Positions 1-6,668 of a stretch of DNA of 7,383 nt are shown piece after piece. Within the stretch, counting starts at the first letter, position 1. Each line of letters begins with the position of its first letter. Position numbers and translations under genes: made by a program. Below the pieces are notes generated by a model, which was not told the DNA's origin, ran no database searches, and worked only from the letters and a program-made list of their open reading frames with translations. Source of the stretch: Acidobacteriaceae bacterium (GTDB lineage Bacteria > Acidobacteriota > Terriglobia > Terriglobales > Acidobacteriaceae); contig PLKU01000489.1 in NCBI GenBank assembly GCA_003140705.1, positions 1,923 through 9,305 of the forward strand. Direction: 5' to 3'.

Positions 1-2449
1 CCACAGCCAGCAGCGTGCACTCGTGGGTTGCTGCAACTCGCCCACTGAGCGCGAGCCTGGTTCGCCACGCGCCCGCCTGGGTCAGCGGCGGAGTCTGAGC
101 GTTTTCTTTCACCAGGTAGGAGAGCCGATCGCGTTCAAATGCCGGAGTGGCGAAGCTTTGAATTGTTCTTTCCGGCACGCCCGGACCCGTAAGCGAGAAC
201 GTGAGCGTCCCGTCGACAGGCGCGTTGCTGTGGTTCAGCAGATAGATGTCGAAAGCAGCCGCATCACCCGGCTTGAGCACGAGGTTGCGCTGCTTGGCCA
301 CAGGGCGCACCGTTCGCAGGCTGTCGGCAATGCTGCGTGGGTCGGCTTTGAAGTCGCGAAAATTGTCCACGAGCCCGGAGTGATTCTCCATCGCAGTCGA
401 TTCCCAGCCGCTGATTGCAGCCATATCGTTTTCGTCGCAGATGCGGACGTTCTCCATGAACTGTCCCCAGGACTCGTAGGCACGACGGCCGATGGAAAGA
501 AAAAGCTTCTCCGCTGTTGGGAAGGCAGTTCGAAACCCCCAACGGTCGAGAAACTTCTCATAGGCAGCGAGAATCTCCTCATGGTCGAGCTTGTCGTAGC
601 TGTGCCCGCCGTGCCTCGCAATTTGGGCCAGCAGGCTCACGTGGTTATCCAGGGACGCGGCCCCCTTCATCTCGCCCCATTCCACGATCTCGCCTTTGAT
701 CGGACTGCGATAGTAGAAGTCTGTCGGCGAGTTGTAATAGGTGTCCTGCCACACGTCTGAGAAGTGGCCGGTGTGATCGACCCACCAGCCGCCCGCACCA
801 CCATCGATCGTGGCTTTGGGTCCCGACTTGTGAATCTCAGCGTTGTACGGCTCCGCCCATGCCTGCGGCGAGCGCATCGTAAATCCGTCGTTTGCAACAA
901 TCGTCCTGCTGGGGTCTTCAGCCTGCATCAAGGCAAACAGGTGCGCGACGTCAGGGCTCTCTGGATTGAGGTTCGTCTCATTCTGAATGATGTAGTGAAC
1001 CACCGATGGATGGCTGCGGTGGGCGCGAATCATGCCGCGGATCTTTGCCTCCATGTAGCGCTTGGCGCTGTCATGGCCATCCTTTACGGGCAGGAACGCC
1101 TGGCTGCCTCCGCCGGGCTCCATGCAGCGCAACAGACCGAGGCGGTCCTGTATATAAAGGACATCCTCTTTGGCGAGGTTGCGATGGAAGTTCAGGCAAT
1201 TCAGGTTCAACTGCTTTGCTACGCGCACCTCTTTTTCCGCGAGTTCAGGCGTGGGGAACAGTCCGTTCAGTGCCCAGAAGCCCCAGGAAATTGCTGTGTA
1301 GATGCGGATGCGCCGGTCGTTGAGGCGAAGCAACGCATCCTTGCCCAGACCATCCACGGTAACCCACCGGAACCCGAAGCCCACTTCACGCGCTTCGGCG
1401 ATAATCTTGTCGCGCCCAGCAAACTCGGCGCGCAATCGATAAACATGCGGCGTGTCCAGGTCCCAGATCGCAGCCGAATCCGCTTTGAGCGGGCTTTGAA
1501 ACTCAGCTGTCGTGCCAGCCGAAATAGTGGCAGACACATCGACGGTTGCAAGCACATGGCCGCCAGCCGCGACGACAGAAAAGCGCACGGTCCCCGCGAC
1601 GTCTTGCGTGGATATGTTTTCAACGGACGCATGCGCGGTAATCTGCTTCGGAACTGGAGTGTTCAGAGCCCATGCATCGGTGAATCGAATGTCGGAGTGC
1701 GCGCTCAGAACCAGGCTGCGGTCGAGGCCGCCAAAGCCATGACTCTTTTGAAACTCAACTCCGCCCCAGTTCATGCGATTGCCGTCGACCCAGTCGAGTC
1801 GGCCACCAGGATTGGTGATGCGAATCGCGAGTTGATTCGCCTCTCTCGGCTTGGCAGCCTTGGTCAGGTCGCATTCAAATGGGAGTTCCTCCATGATGGA
1901 GTAACCCACCAGCTGGCGATTCAGATAGACTTCCGCGCGCTGCCTCGTGCCACGGATGTGCAGGAAAATAAACTTTTCCGCAAACGGTGCAGGGATCTGA
2001 ATATCTCGCCACCACCATGAAACGCCATAGTATGCGCCGTTCTTGACCTCCGGGTCGGTCGTCTCGAATTTGTACTCGTCCTTGTAAGGCCTGAAGCCGT
2101 CGATGCCCCAGAAGAATTGCTCCACCGTGGCGGGCAGGCTGACCGGGATTCCGAGCGGAGCAGAAAGAGCAATCCAACCGCCGGTGGGCGGATTCACCGG
2201 AAGTTTTTCCAGATGCACATCCTCGGGCAGGTAGACGGTGTCGTCTTTCCAAGCGGCTTTTTGGTCGGGCCACATCCGCCAGCCTGCGTCTGGAACAGAG
2301 ATCTCGTGGTCGCTGAAGCGGACATGTCGTGCTTCGGCATTCAGAATGGGTTGGGTATGCGCCGGTAAAGCCGCAAAAAGCGATTTCTTCCCGAGCGCTG
2401 TCGCTGCTCCCAGCACACTGGCGTTGCTCAGGAACGATCGGCGGTCCAT
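1..2449 (-). CDS. Tat-exported glycoside hydrolase family 2 enzyme (3' end outside window)
   Basis: One uninterrupted frame of 816 codons runs off the left edge, so the C-terminus is missing. The N-terminus, MDRRSFL followed by a hydrophobic stretch (about residues 8-20), is a twin-arginine (Tat) signal, which argues for export in folded form and fixes the start. Visible domains in GH2 order: jelly-roll sugar-binding domain at about 45-250 (including YYGVSWWWRD and GFGGLDRSLVL), immunoglobulin-like domain at about 255-360, TIM barrel at about 365-700, then the start of another beta-sandwich from about 715. The barrel carries HPSVVHYIIQNE, whose Glu491 after Asn490 is the expected acid/base. 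EIVEWGE has Glu590 in the place of the family's E-aromatic-G nucleophile. GH2 enzymes are retaining beta-galactosidases, beta-glucuronidases, beta-mannosidases and relatives. The substrate cannot be told from sequence alone. Family assignment is firm; the nucleophile choice is likely. A GH42 gene lies upstream on the same strand. Confidence 0.9.
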   Translation of the reverse strand, partial: MDRRSFLSNASVLGAATALGKKSLFAALPAHTQPILNAEARHVRFSDHEISVPDAGWRMWPDQKAAWKDDTVYLPEDVHLEKLPVNPPTGGWIALSAPLGIPVSLPATVEQFFWGIDGFRPYKDEYKFETTDPEVKNGAYYGVSWWWRDIQIPAPFAEKFIFLHIRGTRQRAEVYLNRQLVGYSIMEELPFECDLTKAAKPREANQLAIRITNPGGRLDWVDGNRMNWGGVEFQKSHGFGGLDRSLVLSAHSDIRFTDAWALNTPVPKQITAHASVENISTQDVAGTVRFSVVAAGGHVLATVDVSATISAGTTAEFQSPLKADSAAIWDLDTPHVYRLRAEFAGRDKIIAEAREVGFGFRWVTVDGLGKDALLRLNDRRIRIYTAISWGFWALNGLFPTPELAEKEVRVAKQLNLNCLNFHRNLAKEDVLYIQDRLGLLRCMEPGGGSQAFLPVKDGHDSAKRYMEAKIRGMIRAHRSHPSVVHYIIQNETNLNPESPDVAHLFALMQAEDPSRTIVANDGFTMRSPQAWAEPYNAEIHKSGPKATIDGGAGGWWVDHTGHFSDVWQDTYYNSPTDFYYRSPIKGEIVEWGEMKGAASLDNHVSLLAQIARHGGHSYDKLDHEEILAAYEKFLDRWGFRTAFPTAEKLFLSIGRRAYESWGQFMENVRICDENDMAAISGWESTAMENHSGLVDNFRDFKADPRSIADSLRTVRPVAKQRNLVLKPGDAAAFDIYLLNHSNAPVDGTLTFSLTGPGVPERTIQSFATPAFERDRLSYLVKENAQTPPLTQAGAWRTRLALSGRVAATHECTLLAV

Positions 2450-2464
2450 GCCATCCCCCGGATG

Positions 2465-2470
2465 ATTATA
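2465..2470 (-). promoter_or_regulatory. Candidate -10 box (TATAAT) for the GH2 gene
   Basis: A perfect TATAAT reads toward the GH2 start codon, 15 bases away. I see no TTGACA-like -35 box at 15-18 bases upstream and no TGn extension. If it is used, the 5' leader would be only about 8 bases. The G-rich stretch just before the ATG (GGGGGA, 4 bases from the start) would then be the only ribosome-binding sequence, at an unusually short spacing. A chance match is quite possible. Confidence 0.3.
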
Positions 2471-2539
2471 GGTATCGTCCGGTGAGGCACGGCGATAGCG
2501 GTTACCTGCTGCTTCCCTCCGGCAACAGAACGCGTTGTT

Positions 2540-2597
2540 CGATGCCCCAACCCTGACGGCTCACTACTCGCTACGGGCTTGCAAGGCTGGGGCATCG
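2540..2597. repeat. Long imperfect inverted repeat between lipoprotein and GH2 genes
   Basis: The arms CGATGCCCCA (2540-2549) and TGGGGCATCG (2588-2597) pair perfectly over 10 bases. Pairing continues inward to 2555 and 2582 with two mismatches (16 positions in all), leaving a loop of about 26 bases. The structure starts 10 bases past the lipoprotein stop codon on the minus strand. It could act as a transcription terminator or mRNA-end stabiliser, but no T-run follows the stem on either strand, so a classical Rho-independent terminator is not supported. It could also be a copy of a dispersed REP-like intergenic element. Only one copy is visible here. Confidence 0.7.
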
Positions 2598-2606
2598 GAT
2601 GGGGGC

Positions 2607-3119
2607 TTACTGCGAGTTGAGAACGGGTCTCAAGGTGTTCAGGTCCACCGGCACTGACACGTGCTCATGGGCGATGAGCCACACACCGTTGACCTTCTGG
2701 TACCCGTCGGTCACGCGAACGGTGATATCAAACTTCTTCCCATCCCTCTCAGTCAAAATGCCATGCTGGATGCTGTGGCTGTAAGCAACATTGCCCCCGA
2801 CGGTCACGCTGAGTTCGGTCAACGTGAAGTCAGTTGGACCGGGGAACGACGCAAAGAAGTCTTGCCAGTCCTTTTGATAAGCCGCCCAGCCGTTGTATTG
2901 CCGCGGCGGGGCTGCATCGAAAACGATCAGGTTATCGCCCGGCGTGTACAGGGCCATGATCGAGTTCACGTCCTTGGCATTGAACGCTGCCGCAAACTTA
3001 GCCTCCAATGCCTGAATGTCGGCTTGATCCTGCGCGGTTGTATCTGGCGCGGGTTTCGAGGCGCAGCCGACGCAACCCAGAATCAACGCGGCGATAAAAA
3101 GACCTCTCATTCTCATCAT
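2607..3119 (-). CDS. SnoaL/DUF4440-like (NTF2-fold) putative lipoprotein
   Basis: A protein of 170 residues. The short basic start and hydrophobic segment (residues 7-14) lead to two possible lipidation cysteines. Cys16 follows I-L-G, the better lipobox; Cys19 follows C-V-G. The mature part looks like the SnoaL/DUF4440 group of the NTF2 superfamily: a helical start with IQALEAKFAAAFNAKD (36-51), then LYTPGDNLIVFD, and the closing strands VTDGYQKVNGVWLIAHEHVSVP (136-157, key residues W147, H151, H153). Family members include small enzymes and many ligand-binding proteins of unknown role, so I assign no reaction. The start is the first of three nearby ATGs: GGAGG at 3129-3133 lies 9 bases before it, and the later ATGs are further away. 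It lies between two glycoside hydrolase genes on the same strand and probably has its own promoter in the gap upstream. Confidence 0.85.
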   Translation of the reverse strand: MMRMRGLFIAALILGCVGCASKPAPDTTAQDQADIQALEAKFAAAFNAKDVNSIMALYTPGDNLIVFDAAPPRQYNGWAAYQKDWQDFFASFPGPTDFTLTELSVTVGGNVAYSHSIQHGILTERDGKKFDITVRVTDGYQKVNGVWLIAHEHVSVPVDLNTLRPVLNSQ

Positions 3120-3171
3120 GAGAGCTTTCCTCCGGGGAATTTGAGTCGCGGCGGGGAACCGCTGACGCTTG

Positions 3172-3201
3172 ATTTGAAGCGGGCAGTCACAGCATTGTCA
3201 A
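3172..3201 (-). promoter_or_regulatory. Candidate sigma-70-type promoter for the lipoprotein gene
   Basis: On the minus strand a perfect TTGACA (3196-3201) is followed after 18 bases by TCAAAT (3172-3177), which matches TATAAT at 4 of 6 positions. Transcription would begin near 3165, giving a leader of about 45 bases that contains the GGAGG ribosome-binding site. This is the best promoter match in the window. It suggests that the lipoprotein, and perhaps GH2 after it, can be expressed independently of GH42. Confidence 0.5.
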
Positions 3202-3207
3202 GAATTT

Positions 3208-3219
3208 CCGATCGATCGG
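3208..3219. promoter_or_regulatory. Perfect 12-base palindrome CCGATCGATCGG next to the -35 box
   Basis: CCGATCGATCGG is fully self-complementary. It lies 2 bases beyond the GH42 stop codon and 6 bases upstream of the TTGACA box on the minus strand. The position suits an operator or activator site for the lipoprotein promoter. It could also be a weak 4-base-pair hairpin at the end of the GH42 transcript, but no T-run of note follows. It contains two overlapping GATC sites, and palindromes of this size do occur by chance in GC-rich DNA. Confidence 0.3.
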
Positions 3220-3221
3220 CT

Positions 3222-5405
3222 CTAGTTCTCCTCGACAATCGCCAAGTTCCACGGCGGCAGGGTCAGGACGGCGGAGTTGGCTACCGACTTTCCGTCGAGA
3301 AGATTGGTTCCCGCGCCGTAGGTATAGGTGGCATTCGCCGCTGCGCCCGAGTAGTTGAAGTAGTAATGGAGGTGTTTGCCGAGCCGGCTCACGCCATGCT
3401 GCACATGGATTCCTGGGGGGAGTTGCTGGTCGGGCCCGGACAGGCCGAGCTTCTCAATGGTGTTCCGCAGAACTGCGGTTTGCATCTTGTCAGAGAGATA
3501 AGTCCCTTCATAAACCAGTGTGCCCGAGCCGTATTCATTTTCAGTAATTGCCGGCCACTTCCCGAAGAAGGGGTGATCGTACCAGGCGAGCGCCTTGGCG
3601 TGTTCGGGCATCAGGAACTCCGCCCAGAAGCTCACCTTATTTTCGCCGCCCACGTGATAAGGATCGTCTTTCAGAGCCAATGGATGTTCGAGATTTGAGA
3701 ATTCCTGGTAACTGACTCCGGCGGCTTCGCGGAGCGGCCCGGGAGAGCGCTCCCAGCGCACGGCGGAGTTCTCGTTGGCGAATCCGCTTTTGAATGTCAT
3801 GATCACGTGCCCGCCATTCTTTACGTAATCGGAGATGCGGTGCAGCAGCGCGTCGTCTGAGATGTAGAGCACGGGAACGATGAGCAGCTTGTACTTGGAA
3901 AAGTCCTGAGTCTCAGGGAAGACGAAGTCGGTGCCCAGGTTCAAGTCATAGAACGACTTGTGGATCTGCTGCACGACCGAGGCGTAGCCGTCGCGCTCGC
4001 CGGTCCAGCTGCGAGCCGGCACGCCACCTCCATATGGCATGAAACTGATGGCATTGGCAGAGTCGCGGCTCCAGAGAATGGCGATATCGTTGTGGACCAT
4101 GAGGCCGACGAGATGAGAGCCTATTTTTTGGAGCTCGTGGGCCGTGCGGCTCACTTCGGCATAGGCGCGGTTCGGCTCCAGGTCGTGGGAGAGAATGCCC
4201 TTCCAGTACGTCTCCTGGTTGCCGGCAATGGAGGCCCAGTGCCAATACTCCACCATGTTGGCGCCATTGGCCAGGTAGGTATAGACGTCTTCGCGAAGCT
4301 GTCCATCGTAGGGCGGAAACTGGCTGGCGGAGGTCCATCCGATCGTCTGTGCGTTGGTCTCCGTCACCAGGAAGTTCGTGTGCTTCAGCGATCGGGCAAA
4401 GTCGCTCTGCAAGGCCTGGAACGAGCCGTCGTAATGATCCTGTGTGTCGTGATAAATGTTGATGGCCACAATGTCGAGCGACTGCGCGACCGCCTCTTCA
4501 TTCACGTCACGCTTCATCATGCCGCCGTAGTCTGTGGTGACAAACTGGCTGGGTGAGGCGCATTCGCGAACAAGATCTGCCTGCCAGTGGAGAAAGTCGG
4601 TCACGCGCATCTGACTCCAGCGAGTCCACTCGAGCTTGTATCCGGTGGAGATGGTGCCGTCGCGCGTGGGCAGGTCTTCCCATGTATGCAGGTTCTCGCC
4701 CCAGTAGTTCAGGAACCAGGCTTTGCTTAGCGCTTCAGGGGTGCCGAACTTCTTTTCAAGGTAGTGCTGGAATCCAATAAACACATCGGGATTGGCCGCG
4801 TCGTAGCTGCCGGTTTCGTTGTCGAGCTGCCAGCCGATCACGGTGGGGTTGTCTTTGTAATGGGCAACGATGTGGCGAATCAGGCGCTCCGCGTAAAAGC
4901 GATAAGCGGGCGAATCGGTGTCCATATTCTGTCGGATGCCGTACGTGCTGGCGACAGGCTGGCCGCCGAACATGCCGGGCGGAATGCGTTTGGCAAAAAC
5001 CTCAGGGTGCTGGTGGGCCATCCATGCGGGGATGGAATAGGTGGGTGTGCCGAGGATCACCTTGATGCCGGCCTTGCCCATGGCGTCGACGATGCGGTCC
5101 ATCCACGCGTAATCAAATTGGCCATCTTCAGGCTCCCAGAGGCTCCAGGTGGACTCGCCCATGCGGACCACGTTCAAGCCCGCGGCTTTCATCAGGTCCA
5201 CATCCTTGTCGAGGCGCGCCGCCTGGCCGCCCGGCATGTCTTGTGGCATGTACTCGTTGTAATAGGCGGCGCCGTAGAGCACGGTGGGAAAGTCCAGGTT
5301 GGGAGCGCTTGAGGCTGCTTGTGTGTTCTGTGTTTGCGCTGCAGCGCTGAAGAGTAGCGGTGCGATGGTCAGTTGGACTAGAAAACGTTTGCCGCACAGT
5401 CGCAT
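3222..5405 (-). CDS. Secreted GH42 beta-galactosidase-like enzyme
   Basis: A complete protein of 727 residues, the usual size for GH42. GH42 enzymes are retaining beta-galactosidases acting on lactose-like or plant-derived beta-galactosides. The TIM barrel spans about residues 40-420. It has YGAAYYNEY (44-52), MGESTWSLWEPEDG (82-95), VIGWQLDNETG with acid/base Glu197, and FLVTET with likely nucleophile Glu349. EYWHW (386-390) precedes the typical G-x-E-x-Y-W-x-G-I-L stretch. A flavodoxin-like trimerisation domain (about 425-640) and a small C-terminal beta domain follow. Residues 1-23 form a Sec signal peptide (LTIAPLLFSAAA, probable cut before QTQ), so it should be periplasmic or extracellular, whereas many characterised GH42 enzymes are cytosolic. 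The only cysteines are 4 and 282, so the zinc cysteine cluster of Thermus-type GH42 is absent. AGAGGAA at 5411-5417 is a good ribosome-binding site and supports this ATG. Confidence 0.92.
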   Translation of the reverse strand: MRLCGKRFLVQLTIAPLLFSAAAQTQNTQAASSAPNLDFPTVLYGAAYYNEYMPQDMPGGQAARLDKDVDLMKAAGLNVVRMGESTWSLWEPEDGQFDYAWMDRIVDAMGKAGIKVILGTPTYSIPAWMAHQHPEVFAKRIPPGMFGGQPVASTYGIRQNMDTDSPAYRFYAERLIRHIVAHYKDNPTVIGWQLDNETGSYDAANPDVFIGFQHYLEKKFGTPEALSKAWFLNYWGENLHTWEDLPTRDGTISTGYKLEWTRWSQMRVTDFLHWQADLVRECASPSQFVTTDYGGMMKRDVNEEAVAQSLDIVAINIYHDTQDHYDGSFQALQSDFARSLKHTNFLVTETNAQTIGWTSASQFPPYDGQLREDVYTYLANGANMVEYWHWASIAGNQETYWKGILSHDLEPNRAYAEVSRTAHELQKIGSHLVGLMVHNDIAILWSRDSANAISFMPYGGGVPARSWTGERDGYASVVQQIHKSFYDLNLGTDFVFPETQDFSKYKLLIVPVLYISDDALLHRISDYVKNGGHVIMTFKSGFANENSAVRWERSPGPLREAAGVSYQEFSNLEHPLALKDDPYHVGGENKVSFWAEFLMPEHAKALAWYDHPFFGKWPAITENEYGSGTLVYEGTYLSDKMQTAVLRNTIEKLGLSGPDQQLPPGIHVQHGVSRLGKHLHYYFNYSGAAANATYTYGAGTNLLDGKSVANSAVLTLPPWNLAIVEEN

Positions 5406-5427
5406 GGGATTTCCTCTTACGGATCAA

Positions 5428-5457
5428 AATCCTAATTCAAAGCTGAAGGATTATGAA
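5428..5457 (-). promoter_or_regulatory. Weak promoter candidate with overlapping inverted repeat before GH42
   Basis: In the 59-base gap before GH42, the minus strand has TTCATA (5452-5457) and TAGGAT (5429-5434) separated by 17 bases, each matching its consensus at 4 of 6 positions. The perfect 6-base inverted repeat AATCCT/AGGATT (5428-5433 and 5447-5452, 13 bases apart) overlaps both the -10 box and the edge of the -35 box, as a repressor site would. Both matches are weak, and GH42 could instead be read through from the phosphoesterase gene. Confidence 0.25.
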
Positions 5458-5464
5458 AGCATCT

Positions 5465-6577
5465 CTACTTGAATTGGAGCAAGACGACTTCTGAATTGGT
5501 TCCTACGCGCATGGGTGGGCCCCAGGTTCCAGCGCCGTAGGAAGTGTAGACCTGGAGCGCGCCGAAATTGTGCAAACCGTGGGTGAACTTGCCAAAGACA
5601 CGGCGGGTCATCCATGTAAACGGAAAGATCTGGCCTCCGTGGGTGTGGCCGGAGAGTTGAAGGCTGACGCCCGCTTGCTCAACGATGGGCAGACGGTTGG
5701 GAACGTGGCTGAGCAGGATGCTGGCGGCGGCGGGATCCGGGCGCAGATCGTTCAGCGTGGCTTTCATGCGCAGGGGGTAGGTGGTGTCGTGATACGGAAT
5801 GCCGAGAATCTGGAGTCCATCGACCACGACCTTTTCATTGGCCAGAACGCGAATACCGGCGCCGGTGAGAGCGGCGATGTATTGCGCTTTGCTGCCAAAT
5901 TCGTCATGGTTGCCGGTGGTGAAGTAGATGCCGAAGGGTGGGGAGAGCTGCTTGAACGGAGCGGCCAGGCGGTCGGGATCGACAGGTGTGCCGTCGAAGA
6001 CGTCTCCGGGGATAAGGATGATGTCTGGATTGAGGCGTGCCGCCATTGACGCGATGCGGCGGCTGAACGCGAGACGGTTGATGTGGCCCAGGTGAAGGTC
6101 GCTGAACAGAAGAGCTGTGCGACCACGCCACGCCGCAGGCAGGTTACGAAGATTGACAGAGACACGCCGGACCAGAGTCTTCCGGGCATTCAGCACGCCA
6201 AATGCGCAGACGAGAACGGCGAGAGCGAACAGGAGGCTAGCTGTTAAGGGGCGGTTCTGATGCAACCCCGCCAAGTAAAGAGAAAAATCCACCAGTCGAC
6301 AAAGTAAGGATGCCAGGAGAAAGAAATCGAAGACCCCAAGCCAAACAGCGGCAACTAGGTAGAAAAATGACACAGCCCAGTTGGAAAAGCGAAAGCCCAG
6401 CAGGGCGGCAACGACGAAACTGAAGGCCAACAAGAAGAGAGAGCCCCGCAGCGCCTGGGTTGCGGCCGGGCTGAGACTGCCGGCCAGGAAGACGACCAGG
6501 GTGCGATAAATGAGCCAATGACCAAGGAACAAGCTAGCTTCGATAAGGGCAATTGCCAGGACGGGCCATGCTTTCAA
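5465..6577 (-). CDS. Membrane-anchored calcineurin-like metallophosphoesterase (YkuE-like)
   Basis: The protein has 370 residues if translation starts at the TTG at 6575-6577. I chose that start because GAGGAG (6585-6590) lies 7 bases before it; the frame stays open upstream to an ATG at 6661, but that start has no such site and nearly touches hemW. About four hydrophobic segments (near residues 3-23, 44-62, 67-95 and 112-130) form an N-terminal membrane region. The catalytic domain follows with the full metal-binding set: SDLHLGH (159-165), GDVFDG (191-196), GNHDE (222-226), LSHVPNR (His291) and GHTHGG (310-315). These bind a two-metal centre that hydrolyses phosphomonoesters, phosphodiesters or pyrophosphate bonds. 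Relatives include YkuE and YaeI, and the UDP-diacylglucosamine hydrolase LpxG has the same motif order, so a role in envelope lipid metabolism is possible but unproven. GH42 starts 59 bases downstream. Confidence 0.88.
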   Translation of the reverse strand: MKAWPVLAIALIEASLFLGHWLIYRTLVVFLAGSLSPAATQALRGSLFLLAFSFVVAALLGFRFSNWAVSFFYLVAAVWLGVFDFFLLASLLCRLVDFSLYLAGLHQNRPLTASLLFALAVLVCAFGVLNARKTLVRRVSVNLRNLPAAWRGRTALLFSDLHLGHINRLAFSRRIASMAARLNPDIILIPGDVFDGTPVDPDRLAAPFKQLSPPFGIYFTTGNHDEFGSKAQYIAALTGAGIRVLANEKVVVDGLQILGIPYHDTTYPLRMKATLNDLRPDPAAASILLSHVPNRLPIVEQAGVSLQLSGHTHGGQIFPFTWMTRRVFGKFTHGLHNFGALQVYTSYGAGTWGPPMRVGTNSEVVLLQFK

Positions 6578-6668
6578 ACGGAGTCTCCTCACTTCAATTC
6601 TTGCACAACAAGGTTCGTTGAAAATGGATCCGGCGCTGGGATCGGAGCTTGCGTGAAACAATCATGAA
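6578..6668. other. Divergent intergenic region between metallophosphoesterase and hemW
   Basis: These 91 bases must hold the start signals of both divergent genes if they are not read from elsewhere. The phosphoesterase ribosome-binding site GAGGAG is at 6585-6590. On the plus strand I see TTGCAC (6601-6606) and AACAAT (6657-6662) but no correctly spaced pair of promoter boxes, and no clear ribosome-binding site close to either hemW start. I found no convincing operator or repeat. Confidence 0.5.

Noticed and set aside
23..760. A 245-codon plus-strand open frame opposite the GH2 C-terminal part
   Set aside because: It has no motif or ribosome-binding site and lies fully antisense to the GH2 barrel and following domain.
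764..2020. A 418-codon open frame on the plus strand opposite the GH2 gene
   Set aside because: The minus strand here encodes a clear GH2 enzyme with domain order and catalytic motifs. The plus-strand translation is rich in Arg, Ala and Val with no recognisable domain, as expected from antisense frames in GC-rich genes.
2540..2597. The long inverted repeat as a classical Rho-independent terminator
   Set aside because: The loop is large and no run of T follows the stem on either strand, so it is listed as an inverted repeat instead.
2661..3698. A 345-codon plus-strand open frame crossing the lipoprotein gene, the gap and the GH42 3' end
   Set aside because: It runs antisense to two well-supported genes and through their promoter region, and its translation resembles no known domain.
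3960..5312. Plus-strand open frames of 198 and 182 codons opposite GH42 (3960-4556 and 4764-5312)
   Set aside because: Both are shadows of the GH42 gene and show no independent coding evidence.
5570..6049. A 159-codon plus-strand frame opposite the metallophosphoesterase
   Set aside because: It is antisense to the catalytic motifs of the phosphoesterase and has no recognisable features.
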